Assembly (NCBI RefSeq): GCF_019456655.1
Contig: NZ_CP080332.1
Location: forward strand, 4,154,001-4,218,000
Direction of reading: 5' to 3'
Origin: Mycolicibacterium diernhoferi
GTDB lineage: Bacteria > Actinomycetota > Actinomycetes > Mycobacteriales > Mycobacteriaceae
Length of the DNA stretch: 64,000 nt
Under the pieces are notes generated by a model, which was not told where the DNA came from, ran no database searches, and saw only the letters and a program-made list of their open reading frames with translations. Shown here piece by piece: positions 8,991 to 19,456 of the stretch (the first letter of the stretch is position 1; the number at the start of each line of letters is the position of its first letter). The translations under genes were made by a program, and so were the position numbers.

Positions 8991-11324
8991 ATGCGCAGCG
9001 CCAGGGATGGGAACGGCGGCGATGTCGACGCCGGTTATGACGAGCACGATGTCGCCATCACCGGCGCCAAACAGGAGGCTGCCGGCGTCAAGGCGGTGAT
9101 GGTCAGCCTGCGGCGGGGACTCGCCGAGATGGGCCCGGTACGCACCGCGGCCACGCTGACCCGCCTCAACCAACGACACGGCTTCGACTGCCCCGGCTGC
9201 GCCTGGCCGGAGGAGCACGGCGGCCGCAAGCTGGCCGAGTTCTGCGAGAACGGTGCCAAGGCCGTCGCCGAGGAGGCGACCAAGCGCCGCGTCACCGCCG
9301 ACTTCTTCGCCCGCCATTCGGTCGCCGAGCTGTCCGAGAAGCCCGAATACTGGCTGTCCCAGCAGGGCCGGCTCACCCAGCCGATGGTGCTGCAGCCCGG
9401 GGCGACCCATTACCAGCCCATCAAGTGGGACGCGGCCTACCGGCTGATCGCCGAGCACCTCAACGCGCTGTCCTCCCCCGACGAGGCGCTGTTCTACACC
9501 TCGGGCCGCACCAGTAACGAGGCCGCGTTCCTCTACCAGCTGCTGGTCCGCAGCTTCGGCACCAACAACCTGCCGGACTGCTCGAACATGTGCCACGAAT
9601 CCTCGGGTACCGCGCTCATCGACTCCATCGGCATCGGCAAGGGGTCGGTGACCGTCGAGGACGTCGCCAACGCCGACGTGATCGTCATCGCCGGCCAGAA
9701 CCCGGGCACCAACCATCCCCGGATGCTCTCGGTGCTGGAGAAGGCAAAAGCCAACGGCGCCACCGTCGTCGCCGTCAACCCGCTGCCCGAGGCGGGCTTG
9801 ATCCGATTCAAGGACCCGCAGAAGGTGCACGGCGTGGTCGGTGACGGTGTGCCGATCGCCGACGAATTCGTGCAGATCCGGATCGGCGGCGACATGGCGC
9901 TGTTCGCCGGGTTGGGCCGCCTGCTGTTCGAGGCCGAGGACCGCGCCCCGGGCACCGTGGTGGACCGCGCCTTCGTCGACGCCCACTGCGCCGGGTTCGA
10001 CGACTACGAACGCCAAACCCGCGCCGTCGATCTGGACACCGTGCTGGAAGCGACCGGAATCGACGAGGGCCAGTTGCGGCGGGTCGCCGACATCCTGATC
10101 CGTTCCGAGCGCACGGTGATCTGCTGGGCGATGGGTCTCACCCAGCATCGGCACGCGGTGGCGACCATCGGTGAGGCCACCAACCTGCTGCTCATGCGCG
10201 GCATGATCGGCAAGCCCGGCGCCGGCGTGTGCCCGGTGCGCGGGCATTCGAACGTGCAGGGCGACCGGACCATGGGTATCTGGGAGAAGGTGCCGGATTG
10301 GTTCCTGGACGCCCTGGACACCCGGTTCGGTATCGCCAGCCCGCGCAAGCACGGCTACGACACCGTCGACGCCATCCGCGCCATGCGCGACGGCCGCGCA
10401 CACGTCTTCATCGGGATGGGCGGCAATTTCGTCTCGGCCACCCCGGACACCGAGGTCACCGAGGCCGCCCTGCGCAAGTGCGCTCTCACCGTGCAGATCT
10501 CGACGAAGCTCAACCGCAGTCACCTGGTGCACGGCCGGACCGCACTGATTCTGCCGACCCTGGGCCGCACCGACCGCGATATCCAGGCGACCGGCAAACA
10601 GCTGGTTTCCGTGGAGGATTCGATGTCCATGGTGCACCTGTCCCGTGGCAGCCTGCACCCGCCGAGCGATGAACTGCGCAGCGAGGTGGCCATCGTCTGT
10701 CAGCTGGCCCGCGCCGTGCTCGGCCCCGATCATCCCGTCGAGTGGGAGGCGTTCACCGCCGACTACAACCTCATCCGCGATGCCATCGCCGACGTGGTGC
10801 CCGGCTGTGCCGACTACAACACCCGGGTGCGTCAGCCGGACGGATTCCAGCTCCCACACCCGCCGCGCGACTCCCGCGAATTCCACACCAGCACCGGCAA
10901 GGCCAACTTCTCGATCTATCCGCTGGAATGGGTGCCGGTGCCCGAGGGCCGGCTGATCCTGCAGACCATGCGCAGCCACGACCAGTACAACACCACGATC
11001 TACGGCCTCGACGACCGTTATCGGGGGGTCAAGGGTGGGCGCCGGGTGGTCTTCGTCAATCCCGGCGACATCGCCGCCCTGGGCTTCACCGACGGGGACC
11101 GGGTGGACCTGGTGTCGGAGTTCACCGATGCGCAGGGACGCCTGCAGGAGCGTCGCGCCGCCGACTTCCGGGTGGTCGCCTACTCCACCCCGGCCGGCAA
11201 CGCCGCGGCCTACTATCCGGAGACCAACCCGCTGGTACCGTTGGATCACGTTGCGGCACGGTCGAACACACCGGTTTCGAAGGCCGTCGTGGTGAGACTG
11301 GAGCGAAGCCGGTCCGATGGGTAG
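8991..11324 (+). CDS. fdhF: FdhF/YdeP-family molybdopterin oxidoreductase (formate dehydrogenase-like)
   Basis: 777 aa, as expected for the YdeP/FdhF branch (single large subunit without extra ferredoxin domains). An early C67-P-G-C70 motif could ligate an Fe-S centre; the molybdopterin-binding core follows, with the [11 protein letters not shown] segment in the region where formate dehydrogenases hold the Mo-ligating Cys or Sec; this protein would use Cys. Late segments [12 protein letters not shown] and [14 protein letters not shown] belong to the C-terminal bis-MGD-binding domain. The downstream fdhD overlaps by 8 bases, strong support for a formate-dehydrogenase-type enzyme. Actual substrate is not proven: YdeP homologues are poorly characterised. 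Electron acceptor genes are not nearby. Confidence 0.9.
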   Translation: MRSARDGNGGDVDAGYDEHDVAITGAKQEAAGVKAVMVSLRRGLAEMGPVRTAATLTRLNQRHGFDCPGCAWPEEHGGRKLAEFCENGAKAVAEEATKRRVTADFFARHSVAELSEKPEYWLSQQGRLTQPMVLQPGATHYQPIKWDAAYRLIAEHLNALSSPDEALFYTSGRTSNEAAFLYQLLVRSFGTNNLPDCSNMCHESSGTALIDSIGIGKGSVTVEDVANADVIVIAGQNPGTNHPRMLSVLEKAKANGATVVAVNPLPEAGLIRFKDPQKVHGVVGDGVPIADEFVQIRIGGDMALFAGLGRLLFEAEDRAPGTVVDRAFVDAHCAGFDDYERQTRAVDLDTVLEATGIDEGQLRRVADILIRSERTVICWAMGLTQHRHAVATIGEATNLLLMRGMIGKPGAGVCPVRGHSNVQGDRTMGIWEKVPDWFLDALDTRFGIASPRKHGYDTVDAIRAMRDGRAHVFIGMGGNFVSATPDTEVTEAALRKCALTVQISTKLNRSHLVHGRTALILPTLGRTDRDIQATGKQLVSVEDSMSMVHLSRGSLHPPSDELRSEVAIVCQLARAVLGPDHPVEWEAFTADYNLIRDAIADVVPGCADYNTRVRQPDGFQLPHPPRDSREFHTSTGKANFSIYPLEWVPVPEGRLILQTMRSHDQYNTTIYGLDDRYRGVKGGRRVVFVNPGDIAALGFTDGDRVDLVSEFTDAQGRLQERRAADFRVVAYSTPAGNAAAYYPETNPLVPLDHVAARSNTPVSKAVVVRLERSRSDG

Positions 11325-12144
11325 GGTGACCGCGCGCCGACGCGTGCAGCATGTGACCGCCGATGTCGCGGTCGCCCGGCCCGAGACGCTGGCCGTCGAG
11401 GAGCCGCTGGAGATCCGCGTCAACGGCAAGCCGCTGACCGTGACCATGCGCACCCCCGGATCCGATGTCGAACTGGCCCAAGGCTTTCTGCTCACCGAGG
11501 GACTGGTGTCCCGGCGCGAGGACATCGCCGCGGTGCAGTACTGCAACGGTGCGGGCCCGGACGGCCTGAACACCTACAACGTGCTGGACGTGACCCTGGC
11601 GAAGGGGGTCGCGCCGCCGGACGTGGACATGACCCGCAACTTCTACATGACGTCCTCGTGCGGGGTGTGTGGCAAGGCGTCACTGGATGCGGTGCAGACG
11701 ATCAGCAGGCACGCGCCCGGCGACGATCCCGTCGTCGTCGACGCCGGCACGCTGTCCGCGCTGCCCGACAAACTGCGCGACCGGCAGAAGGTGTTCGCGG
11801 CCACCGGCGGGCTGCACGGTGCCGCCCTGTTCGACGCGCAGGGCACCGCCCTGGTGGTGCGCGAGGACATCGGCAGGCACAACGCGGTGGACAAGGTGAT
11901 CGGCTGGGCGCTGGAATCCGGGCGGGTGCCGCTGACCGGCACCATCCTGTTGGTCAGCGGCCGGGCCTCGTTCGAGCTGACCCAGAAAGCGGTGATGGCC
12001 GGGATTCCGGTGCTGGCCGCGGTGTCGGCGCCGTCGTCGCTGGCCGTCGACCTGGCCGCCCAGTCCGGCCTGACGCTGGTGGCGTTCCTGCGCGGCGAGT
12101 CGATGAACGTCTACACCCGGCCCGATCGGGTCGGGCGGGACTGA
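11317..12144 (+). CDS. fdhD: FdhD, formate dehydrogenase sulfurtransferase accessory protein
   Basis: 275 aa. The diagnostic C115-G-V-C118-G motif is present; in E. coli FdhD these cysteines relay sulfur from IscS to the bis-MGD cofactor. Other family segments include [28 protein letters not shown] and the C-terminal RGESMNVYT. The start overlaps fdhF by 8 bases, so the two are translationally coupled. It ends 4 bases before the converging MFS transporter gene. Function is well supported by motif and neighbour. Confidence 0.95.
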   Translation: MGRVTARRRVQHVTADVAVARPETLAVEEPLEIRVNGKPLTVTMRTPGSDVELAQGFLLTEGLVSRREDIAAVQYCNGAGPDGLNTYNVLDVTLAKGVAPPDVDMTRNFYMTSSCGVCGKASLDAVQTISRHAPGDDPVVVDAGTLSALPDKLRDRQKVFAATGGLHGAALFDAQGTALVVREDIGRHNAVDKVIGWALESGRVPLTGTILLVSGRASFELTQKAVMAGIPVLAAVSAPSSLAVDLAAQSGLTLVAFLRGESMNVYTRPDRVGRD

Positions 12145-12148
12145 CCTC

Positions 12149-13435
12149 CTACAGCCGCGAGCCCGCGGTCTCCGGCAGCGCGAAGGTGCTGACGAGACTC
12201 ACCGCCGCCAGCGCGCCCATCATCACCGCGAGCGACCATCCGCCGTAGGCGTTCAGCAGCATCGGGGAGATCACCGGTGGCAGTGCGCCGCCGATCACGG
12301 CACCGAGGGTGTGCGACAGCGCGGCCCCGGAGTAGCGGTACTGCGGTGCGAAGATCTCCGGCAGGAACGCCGCCATCGGCCCCATGCACACCCCGATGAG
12401 GGCGTAGGTGGCCACGATCGCGACACCGAACACCGCCTGACTTCCCGTCTGCACCAACGGGAAGAGTACGAACGACCACGGCACCGCCAAGGCGAACCCG
12501 ATCGCGAGGACCCGTTTGCGGCCGTAGGTGTCGCTCAGCGTCGCCGAGACGACCACGAACAGCACCTCACACAGCCCGCCGAGCACCCCCGTCAGCAGCA
12601 CGAAGTTCATCGAGAAGTGCAGATGATCGGTGGCGTAGTGGGTGAAGAAGGTGGTGGCCTGGAACACCAGCATCGGTGCGCACACCGCGACGCCGGCGGC
12701 CAGCAGCAGTTGGCGGCCCTGGCGCCGCACCAACGCCGCGATCGGGGTGCCCAGGTCGGCCGGTGGCTCATCGAACACCGGTGACTCGTCGACCCGCAGC
12801 CGGATGTAGAGCGCGGTGGCGATCAGGACTGCCGACAGCAGGAACGGGATGCGCCAGCCCCACTGCAGGAACGCCTCGCTGTCCGAGCCGAAACCGAAGT
12901 GCACGACCAGGAACACCAGGTTCGCCAACACGACCGCGGTGCCGAGCCCGAGTTGGGTGAACATACCGAAGTAGCCGCGCCGGTGCGCGGGTGCGTTCTC
13001 CGCGCTGAGCAGCACGGCGCCGGCCCACTCGCCGCCGACCGCGAAGCCCTGGATCAGGCGCAGCGTGATCAGCAGCAGCGGTGCGGCGATGCCGATCGAC
13101 GCGGTGCTCGGGATCAGGCCGACGCCGACGGTGGCGGCGCCCATCAGTAGCAGGGTCACCACCAACGTCTGCTTGCGCCCGATCCGGTCGCCGAAGTGAC
13201 CGAACACCGCGGCGCCCACCGGGCGGGCCAGGAAGGCGGCGGCGAACGCGCCCAGCGCGGCCGTGGTGGCCATCACGTGGCTCAGTTCGGGGAAGAACAC
13301 CGTCGGGAACACCAGTGCGGCAGCGGTGCCGTAGATGAAGAAGTCGTAGAACTCGATGGCCGAGCCGATGTAGCTCGCCATCGAGATCCGGCGCAACGAC
13401 GAGGGTTCGGGGGCCGCCACCACGGGTGCACTCAT
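12149..13435 (-). CDS. MFS transporter of the metabolite:H+ symporter (ShiA/ProP-like) type
   Basis: 428 aa from ATG 13433-13435, with GGAGAAG about 9 bases upstream; a longer frame to 13552 would run into the clpX terminator. It shows the MHS signature at the start (ASYIGSAIEFYDFFIYGTAAAL), the loop 2-3 motif GDRIGRKQTL and RLIQGFAVGGEWAGA, with about 12 hydrophobic segments. Family members import organic acids, osmolytes or shikimate with protons; the substrate is not determinable here. It is monocistronic, converging on fdhD and lying behind the clpX terminator. Confidence 0.88.
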   Translation of the reverse strand: MSAPVVAAPEPSSLRRISMASYIGSAIEFYDFFIYGTAAALVFPTVFFPELSHVMATTAALGAFAAAFLARPVGAAVFGHFGDRIGRKQTLVVTLLLMGAATVGVGLIPSTASIGIAAPLLLITLRLIQGFAVGGEWAGAVLLSAENAPAHRRGYFGMFTQLGLGTAVVLANLVFLVVHFGFGSDSEAFLQWGWRIPFLLSAVLIATALYIRLRVDESPVFDEPPADLGTPIAALVRRQGRQLLLAAGVAVCAPMLVFQATTFFTHYATDHLHFSMNFVLLTGVLGGLCEVLFVVVSATLSDTYGRKRVLAIGFALAVPWSFVLFPLVQTGSQAVFGVAIVATYALIGVCMGPMAAFLPEIFAPQYRYSGAALSHTLGAVIGGALPPVISPMLLNAYGGWSLAVMMGALAAVSLVSTFALPETAGSRL

Positions 13436-13549
13436 ACCGCTGATCTTCTCCGCACCGAGCGGGCCGGGGCATCGTCCGATCGACGGGTTGCCCGGAGGAA
13501 TCCCGTTGTCCCCCAATCGGCGGAGAGCGTGCGGCGCACCCCGGAAATG

Positions 13550-13590
13550 CACTCAGGGCCGTGATCCCGGTGGAATCACGACCCTGAGTG
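13550..13590 (-). terminator. Terminator hairpin downstream of clpX
   Basis: Long, nearly perfect inverted repeat: CACTCAGGGCCGTGAT pairs with ATCACGACCCTGAGTG through one G-U type position, around a short loop. It starts 20 bases after the clpX stop. There is no long U tract, as is common in mycobacteria. Confidence 0.75.
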
Positions 13591-13610
13591 CGGTCTCGGC
13601 GGAGCCGAGC

Positions 13611-14891
13611 TTAAGCGGTCTTCTCGCGGCGCTCGTTGCGCGGTGGCTTGCGCGGCACGATCGTCGGGAGCACGTTGTCCTGCACGGTCTCCTTGGTGAC
13701 GACGACCTTGGCGACGTCGTCGCGGCTGGGGATGTCGTACATCGCCGGCTGCAGGACTTCCTCCATGATCGCGCGCAGGCCGCGGGCGCCGGTGCCCCGG
13801 TGGATGGCCTGATCGGCGATCGCGTCCAGCGCCTCCGGCGTCATCTCCAGCTCGACGCCGTCCATCTCGAACAACCGGGTGTACTGCTTGACCAGGGCGT
13901 TCTTCGGCTGGGACAGGATCTGAACCAGGGACTCCTTGTCCAGGTTGGTCACCGAGGCGACGACCGGGAGGCGGCCGATGAACTCGGGGATCAGACCGAA
14001 CTTGATCAGGTCCTCGGGCATGACCTCGGCGAAGTGGTCCTGGGTGTCGATGTCGGCCTTGGAGTGCACCTCGGCGCCGAAGCCCAGGCCGCGCTTGCCG
14101 ACGCGGTCGGAGACGATCTTCTCCAGCCCGGCGAACGCACCGGCCACGATGAACAGCACATTCGTGGTGTCGATCTGGATGAACTCCTGGTGCGGGTGCT
14201 TGCGGCCGCCCTGCGGGGGCACGGATGCCTGCGTTCCCTCAAGGATCTTCAGCAGCGCCTGCTGCACGCCCTCACCGGAGACGTCCCGGGTGATCGACGG
14301 GTTCTCGCTCTTACGGGCGATCTTGTCGACCTCGTCGATGTAGATGATGCCGGTCTCGGCGCGCTTCACGTCATAGTCGGCGGCCTGGATCAGCTTCAGC
14401 AGGATGTTCTCCACATCCTCACCGACGTAGCCGGCCTCGGTGAGCGCGGTGGCGTCGGCGATGGCGAACGGAACGTTGAGCATCTTGGCCAACGTCTGCG
14501 CCAGGTAGGTCTTGCCGCACCCGGTCGGGCCGAGCATCAGGATGTTGGACTTCGCCAGCTCGACCGGCTCGGCGCGGGAATCCCGGCTCTTCTCCTGAGC
14601 CTGAATGCGCTTGTAGTGGTTGTAGACGGCGACCGCGAGCGTCTTCTTCGCGGTGTCCTGGCCGATCACGTAGCCCTCGAGGAAATCCCGGATCTCGGCG
14701 GGCTTGGGCAGCTCGTCCAGCTTGACGTCGTCGGCGTCAGCGAGCTCCTCTTCGATGATCTCGTTGCACAGGTCGATGCACTCGTCACAGATGTACACCC
14801 CCGGTCCCGCGATGAGCTTCTTGACCTGCTTCTGGCTCTTTCCACAGAACGAGCACTTCAGCAGGTCACCGCCGTCTCCGATGCGCGCCAT
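13611..14891 (-). CDS. clpX: ClpX, ATP-dependent unfoldase of the Clp protease
   Basis: 426 aa, full length. N-terminal C4 zinc-binding domain with C13/C16 and C35/C38 dimerises and binds adaptors. AAA+ module has Walker A GPTGCGKT at 121-128, Walker [11 protein letters not shown], the pore loop residues in GYVGEDVE and the sensor/arginine region near GRLPV. It unfolds tagged proteins and feeds them to ClpP1P2, encoded 3.2 kb further along the minus strand. It is separated from clpP2 here by three unrelated genes. Confidence 0.98.
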   Translation of the reverse strand: MARIGDGGDLLKCSFCGKSQKQVKKLIAGPGVYICDECIDLCNEIIEEELADADDVKLDELPKPAEIRDFLEGYVIGQDTAKKTLAVAVYNHYKRIQAQEKSRDSRAEPVELAKSNILMLGPTGCGKTYLAQTLAKMLNVPFAIADATALTEAGYVGEDVENILLKLIQAADYDVKRAETGIIYIDEVDKIARKSENPSITRDVSGEGVQQALLKILEGTQASVPPQGGRKHPHQEFIQIDTTNVLFIVAGAFAGLEKIVSDRVGKRGLGFGAEVHSKADIDTQDHFAEVMPEDLIKFGLIPEFIGRLPVVASVTNLDKESLVQILSQPKNALVKQYTRLFEMDGVELEMTPEALDAIADQAIHRGTGARGLRAIMEEVLQPAMYDIPSRDDVAKVVVTKETVQDNVLPTIVPRKPPRNERREKTA

Positions 14892-15267
14892 GTGGGGGGG
14901 TCCTACTTCCTGTCGCAGTCACTCTTTGTGGGTTGCCCCGGGTGTAAACCCGACGCTACCCGTTCGCTCCGCCACGGTGCGACCGAAGGGCCGAATCGCG
15001 TCGGTGGTATTTGTTCGCGTGCAGGAGAACATATCTCTCCTCGGGGCCGGTCACCCGGCGGCACGCGGACCGTGTCCCTGGCGTGTCGCCGTTGTGACGG
15101 GATTGCGGTCTTCACCACTCGGCGAACAGTGCGTTCGCCGAATCCCACAGTACCGCGCCGTCCACGACGGTGTCGGCGCCGTTTTTCCAGGTGGACGTGA
15201 CCCGGTCGCGAAAATGTGGGGCAGCTGCCCCATGTGCGCGCCGGCGCCGGAGAGCAGCGTGAGGCAG
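14892..15267. other. clpX upstream region, no supported gene
   Basis: About 375 bases between clpX and the divergent hypothetical gene. It must hold the clpX promoter. A short inverted repeat GGAGA-N7-TCTCC lies at 15024-15040. Frames on both strands are open but have no starts with ribosome sites and no recognisable content. Confidence 0.45.
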
Positions 15268-16017
15268 ATGACATACACACCTCTGGAGGCCGCCACGGCG
15301 GTACTCGACCACCCTGTCCTTCCGCATGGCGAGGACGAGCGCTTCGTCGGCTTCGGCGTCATGGGTTTCCCGTTTGCCAGCGGCCACTACCTGGCCCTGC
15401 GCCATTTCCCCGCGACGACCTTCTCCCCCGGCTACCGGTCGGTGTGGCATCGCGGCCCGGACGGCGTCTGGACCTTCTATGCCACCACCCCGGGCCAGCA
15501 GAGCTGCGCCCGGTACTTCAGCGCCGCGACACCGCAGGATGCGGTCCAGTGCGGCATCGACGTCGCCTGGGTGAACCCGTGGACGCTGTTCGTCTCGATC
15601 GACGGGCTGCTGGAATGGACCGTCGACATCCGTGCCACCGCGATGACGCGGATGGTCAGCGCGCTCGGCCGGGCCCTGCCCGAATGGGCCTGGACCGACA
15701 GGACCGCCCTGCGGGTCATCAGCAGCACGGCAGGCGCCGTGCTGCACGCGGGCACGATCCAGCTGGCCGGGACGGCTCCGAACGGCCAGCGCTTCATGAT
15801 CGCCCCGCGCCAGGTCTGGTTGGCCTCCGGGCGGGCCGCGCTGCGCGGCGTCGATCTCGGGGCGCCGGGACCGCTGGGCGAGCAGGCCCAGCTCGGTGAC
15901 TTCCGTCCGCCGCAACGCGGCATCTTCGTGGTCGGTTCGGGGCACTTCGACAACTACGACCCGGCTCGCCACCAGGCCGCCGAACGAACCCGGCCGCTAC
16001 CGGGCACCGGGGCATAA
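15268..16017 (+). CDS. Hypothetical protein, possible lipocalin-like or carotenoid-synthesis-type beta protein
   Basis: 249 aa from ATG 15268 (GAGG just upstream at 15261-15264; spacing short). I do not recognise the family firmly. The sequence is soluble, rich in Trp and aromatic beta-strand patterns (SVWHRGPDGVWTFY, WTVDIRATAMTRM, RQVWLASGRAALRGVDLG) and reads like a lipid- or small-ligand-binding beta barrel, which is inference only. There is no signal peptide or membrane segment. The next gene starts 8 bases after its stop, so it is likely co-transcribed with the HD-GYP/LuxR protein, and a sensing or signalling link is possible. Confidence 0.7.
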   Translation: MTYTPLEAATAVLDHPVLPHGEDERFVGFGVMGFPFASGHYLALRHFPATTFSPGYRSVWHRGPDGVWTFYATTPGQQSCARYFSAATPQDAVQCGIDVAWVNPWTLFVSIDGLLEWTVDIRATAMTRMVSALGRALPEWAWTDRTALRVISSTAGAVLHAGTIQLAGTAPNGQRFMIAPRQVWLASGRAALRGVDLGAPGPLGEQAQLGDFRPPQRGIFVVGSGHFDNYDPARHQAAERTRPLPGTGA

Positions 16018-16024
16018 TCAGCCG

Positions 16025-17581
16025 ATGGGCCCCACGCCGGCCGACACCCCGACCCGCGCCGAAGTGCTCGCGGCGCTGTCGATGGCCGTCGATCTGGGCC
16101 TGGGCCAACCGGGTGAGCACATGCTGCGGTCCGCGCTGATCGCCACCAGGCTGGCAGACCGGCTCGGGCTGACCGGCCCGCACCGGGATGCCGTCTATTA
16201 CACGACGCTGATCATGTGGATCGGCTGTCACGCCGACTCCCATGAGTACGCCCGCTGGTTCGGCGACGACATCGCCGTCCGCCACGACACCTATCTGTCC
16301 GAGGCCACCGGACTGCCGTTCCTGCGGTTCCTGGTGAACAACATCGCCAGGGGTGAACCACTGAGCCGCCGGCTCAACGTGATGAGCACGCTGTTCGTCG
16401 ATGCGCGCGGCCACCTGTCCCGGATGATCCACTCGCACTGCACCTCGGCGGCGCTGCTGGCCGACCGGATGGGGCTCGGACCCGAGGTGCAGGCCGCGCT
16501 GGCATTCGCCTTCGAACGCTATGACGGCGGCGGAATGCCGGCCGGTGTGCGCGGCGAGACCATCCCGATCCAGATGCGGATCGCCCAACTGGCCGATCTG
16601 GTGGAGGTGCATCACCGCACCCGCGGGGTGACCGCCGCGGTGGCGCTGGCCGCCGCGCGGCGGGGCGGTCAGTTCGACCCGGAGGTCGTCGACGTCTTCC
16701 TACGGGACGCAGACGCGATCCTGGCCGGTCCGGCGACCGGCGACGTGTGGGCGGCCGCGCTGCACGAGGCACCCGACCGCCGCATTCCGCTCGACGATCA
16801 GGGACTGGACACCCTGCTGATCGCGCTGGGCGACTTCGCGGATCTCAAATGCCCCTTCACCCTTGGCCATTCACGCGCGGTCGCACAGCTGGCCGGCGAT
16901 GCCGCCGCCGCGGCCGGGCTGGACTCCGACAGCGTGGCCCTGACCCGCCGCGCCGGCCATGTGCACGACCTCGGCCGGATCGGGGTATCCAACCAGATCT
17001 GGTCCAAGCCTGGGCCGTTGACCGCCGGTGAGTTCGAGCGGGTGCGACTGCACCCGTATCTGACGGTGCGCATTCTCAGTCAGGTGCCTGGGCTGCGGTC
17101 GGTGGCGCAGCTGGCCGGCAACCACCACGAATGCCTGGACGGGTCCGGCTACCCGCGCGGCCTGCCCGGCTCGGCTCTCGGCCTTCCGGACCGGATCCTG
17201 GCCGCTGCGGTCAGCTACCAATCCGCCTGTGAGCCAAGACCTTACCGATCCGAGCAGTCACCGGAGACGGCGATGCGCAGGCTGCGCGACCGGGTCACGG
17301 CCGGCGAACTCGATGCCGCCGCGGTGGAGGCGGTGCTGCACGCCGCCGGGCACCGCACCCGCCGCGCCACCATCCGGCCCGACGGGCTGACACCCCGCGA
17401 GGTGGACGTCCTGCGGATGGTGGCCCGCGGGATGTCGAACAAGGAGATCGCCCAGACGCTGGTGATCAGCACGAAGACCGCGCGCAACCACGTCGAGCGC
17501 ACCTACGCAAAGATCGGTGCCTGCAACCGGATCGGGGCCAGCATGTACGCGCTGCGGCACGGGCTGGTCGACTCGATCTAG
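16025..17581 (+). CDS. HD-GYP-type domain protein with C-terminal LuxR HTH
   Basis: 518 aa from ATG 16025. The N-terminal half contains a degenerate HD-like region (FAFERYDGGGMPAG, where the second HD-GYP half-motif is recognisable). Residues about 300-410 form a fuller HD-GYP domain: VHDLGRIGVS carries the HD pair and NHHECLDGSGYPRGL the downstream His and GYP. Residues about 455-518 are a LuxR/FixJ HTH (LTPREVDVLRMVARGMSNKEIAQTL, then TARNHVERTYAKIG). The fusion would couple metal-dependent phosphohydrolase or nucleotide sensing to DNA binding. HD-GYP domains usually degrade cyclic dinucleotides, but in this fusion catalysis is unproven. Probably in an operon with the preceding 249-aa protein. 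Confidence 0.88.
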   Translation: MGPTPADTPTRAEVLAALSMAVDLGLGQPGEHMLRSALIATRLADRLGLTGPHRDAVYYTTLIMWIGCHADSHEYARWFGDDIAVRHDTYLSEATGLPFLRFLVNNIARGEPLSRRLNVMSTLFVDARGHLSRMIHSHCTSAALLADRMGLGPEVQAALAFAFERYDGGGMPAGVRGETIPIQMRIAQLADLVEVHHRTRGVTAAVALAAARRGGQFDPEVVDVFLRDADAILAGPATGDVWAAALHEAPDRRIPLDDQGLDTLLIALGDFADLKCPFTLGHSRAVAQLAGDAAAAAGLDSDSVALTRRAGHVHDLGRIGVSNQIWSKPGPLTAGEFERVRLHPYLTVRILSQVPGLRSVAQLAGNHHECLDGSGYPRGLPGSALGLPDRILAAAVSYQSACEPRPYRSEQSPETAMRRLRDRVTAGELDAAAVEAVLHAAGHRTRRATIRPDGLTPREVDVLRMVARGMSNKEIAQTLVISTKTARNHVERTYAKIGACNRIGASMYALRHGLVDSI

Positions 17582-17633
17582 TCCGTCGGGCCGAGTGGGA
17601 CAAGCGCTCCACGTGCCCGGGCGTCGGGGGCAG

Positions 17634-17939
17634 CTAGCGAGGGCCGAGCCCACCCGGACCCATCGGGCCGGGGCCGACCGGGCCGGGGCCCACGGGACCG
17701 GGACCGACCGGGCCGGGACCGACCGGGCCGACGACGCCGCCGACCCCGATGGGGCCCGCCGGCCCGATGACGGGGTTCACCCCGATCGGTAGGCATTGCG
17801 ACACCGCCGGATTCCAATATGTCCCGTACGGGCACACCGGTTCGTCGGCCAGGCCGATCGCGGGTGAGATTGCTTGAGCGAACAGGCCGGCAGAACACAT
17901 GAGCGCGCCGACCATCGCGCGTCGTGCGTTGATCGTCAT
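17634..17939 (-). CDS. Small secreted protein with Gly/Pro pentapeptide repeats
   Basis: 101 aa from ATG 17937-17939, preceded by GGGAGG about 6 bases upstream on the minus strand. Residues 1-30 form a signal peptide (NARRAM, hydrophobic AMVGALMCSAGLFAQAIS, then cleavage near GLADEP). The mature chain has two cysteines in CPYGTYWNPAVSQCL, probably a disulfide loop as in many small mycobacterial exported proteins, and then a collagen-like tail of repeated PVGPG units ending GPGGLGPR. Function unknown. It is flanked by the HD-GYP gene (convergent) and the clpP2 terminator. Confidence 0.75.
   Translation of the reverse strand: MTINARRAMVGALMCSAGLFAQAISPAIGLADEPVCPYGTYWNPAVSQCLPIGVNPVIGPAGPIGVGGVVGPVGPGPVGPGPVGPGPVGPGPMGPGGLGPR
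17655..17745. repeat. 15-bp GC-rich tandem repeats encoding PVGPG units
   Basis: Four to six imperfect copies of a 15-base unit resembling GGGACCGACCGGGCC, inside the small secreted protein gene. In-frame units mean that copy number changes would lengthen or shorten the Gly/Pro tail without a frameshift. Confidence 0.6.
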
Positions 17940-18056
17940 CGATGCCTCCCTCGGGGATTCCCGACCACATCCAGGGTGCCACGAGTGCGCGCCCGGCGAG
18001 GCATTTCTGACGCAGACGCTAATTATGGTCGAGGGGCCCGAAAGAGCCGGACAGAG

Positions 18057-18095
18057 CACTCGACCCCGGCTCGCGATGCGAACCGGGGTCGAGTG
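18057..18095 (-). terminator. Terminator hairpin downstream of clpP2
   Basis: Perfect 13-bp inverted repeat CACTCGACCCCGG / CCGGGGTCGAGTG around a 13-base loop, 14 bases beyond the clpP2 stop. It closes the clpP1-clpP2 transcript. Confidence 0.85.
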
Positions 18096-18108
18096 TTTGG
18101 ACTGGCGG

Positions 18109-18768
18109 TCAGGCGTTCTGTGCCGAGAGCTTCCGGTAGGCCAGGACCGTGTCGATGATCCCGTACTCCTTGGCTTCCTCGGCGGTGAGGATCTTGTCGC
18201 GGTCGGTGTCCTTGCGGATGACCGCCGGATCCTTGCCGGTGTGGCGGGCCAGCGTGGCGTCCATCAGGCTGCGCATGCGCTCGATCTCGGCGGCCTGGAT
18301 CTCCAGATCCGAGACCTGCCCCTGAATGGCGCCACCCACGGCGGGCTGATGGATCAGCACGCGCGCGTTCGGCAGAGCCAGGCGCTTGCCCGGGGTACCG
18401 GCGGCCAGCAACACCGCGGCGGCCGAGGCGGCCTGCCCGAGGCAGACCGTCTGGATGTCGGCACGCACGTACTGCATGGTGTCGTAGATCGCCATCAGCG
18501 AGGTGAACGAACCACCCGGCGAGTTGATGTACATGGTGATGTCGCGGTCGGGATCCAGCGACTCCAGGACCAGCAGCTGGGCCATGATGTCGTTGGCCGA
18601 GGCATCGTCAACCTGCACACCGAGGAAGATGATGCGCTCCTCGAACAGCTTGTTGTACGGGTTGGACTCCTTGACACCGAAGCTGGAGTGCTCGATGAAC
18701 GAAGGCAGGATGTAGCGCGATTGCATCGGGTTCACTGTTCCGCCGTGCGGTTGAAAGTCGCGGTTCAT
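18109..18768 (-). CDS. clpP2: ClpP2 protease subunit
   Basis: 219 aa. Serine protease S14 fold with the nucleophile Ser in [14 protein letters not shown], the catalytic His in LIHQPAVGG and the Asp in the RDTD-type segment KDTDRDK. Remembered M. tuberculosis ClpP2 is nearly identical ([25 protein letters not shown] segment shared in pieces), so it is ClpP2 rather than ClpP1. Overlaps the upstream clpP1 by 4 bases. Mycobacterial ClpP1 and ClpP2 form a mixed two-ring 14-mer that degrades substrates delivered by ClpX or ClpC1. Closed by a perfect hairpin. Confidence 0.97.
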   Translation of the reverse strand: MNRDFQPHGGTVNPMQSRYILPSFIEHSSFGVKESNPYNKLFEERIIFLGVQVDDASANDIMAQLLVLESLDPDRDITMYINSPGGSFTSLMAIYDTMQYVRADIQTVCLGQAASAAAVLLAAGTPGKRLALPNARVLIHQPAVGGAIQGQVSDLEIQAAEIERMRSLMDATLARHTGKDPAVIRKDTDRDKILTAEEAKEYGIIDTVLAYRKLSAQNA

Positions 18769-19373
18769 TTGATTCCTGCTCCTGGTCCTTCGCCGTTGAC
18801 GCTGACACTGGTGATGATGTGGTCGACGAAGCCGTACTCCAGCGCCTCCGGGGCGGTGAACCAGCGGTCACGATCCGCGTCGGCCTCCACACGCTCCAGG
18901 GTCTGACCGGTGAACTGCGCGTTCAGCCGGTTCATCTCCTTCTTGGTCAGAGCGAACTGCTCGGCCTGGATGGCGATATCGGCGGCGCTACCACCGATGC
19001 CCGCCGACGGCTGGTGCATCATGATCCGGGCGTGCGGCAGGGCGTAACGCTTGCCCTTGGTGCCGGCCGCGAGCAGGAACTGACCCATCGACGCCGCCAG
19101 ACCCATCGCGTAGGTGGCCACATCGCAGGGCGCCAACACCATGGTGTCGTAGATGGCCATGCCCGCAGTCACCGATCCACCCGGCGAGTTGATGTACAGG
19201 TGGATGTCCTTGGTGGGATCCTCTGCGGCCAACAGCAGAATCTGCGCGCACAACCTGTTGGCGATGTCGTCATCGACCTGGGTGCCCAGGAAGATGATGC
19301 GCTCGGCGAGCAACCGCTCATACACCGAGTCGATGAGGTTGAGCCCCGACGCGCCCGATCGCATCTCAGTCAC
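18765..19373 (-). CDS. clpP1: ClpP1 protease subunit
   Basis: 202 aa from a GTG at 19371-19373. S14 protease: nucleophile Ser in [14 protein letters not shown], catalytic His in MMHQPSAG and Asp in EADADRDRW. It directly follows tig and precedes clpP2 with an ATGA-type 4-base overlap, the conserved mycobacterial order. A ClgR-type box lies 84 bases upstream of the start, suggesting stress induction by ClgR as in corynebacteria and mycobacteria. Confidence 0.97.
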   Translation of the reverse strand: MTEMRSGASGLNLIDSVYERLLAERIIFLGTQVDDDIANRLCAQILLLAAEDPTKDIHLYINSPGGSVTAGMAIYDTMVLAPCDVATYAMGLAASMGQFLLAAGTKGKRYALPHARIMMHQPSAGIGGSAADIAIQAEQFALTKKEMNRLNAQFTGQTLERVEADADRDRWFTAPEALEYGFVDHIITSVSVNGEGPGAGIK

Positions 19374-19456
19374 GACTGAATACCTGCTTTCTCGTCTACG
19401 TACACACGAACACTAACCAACCGGCGCGATCGTGCACTCCCTGAAACGCGCGCTTT

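Noticed and set aside
8937..11573. 878-aa open frame opposite fdhF
   Set aside because: Antisense shadow of fdhF, with a low-complexity His/Gly/Arg composition and no motifs.
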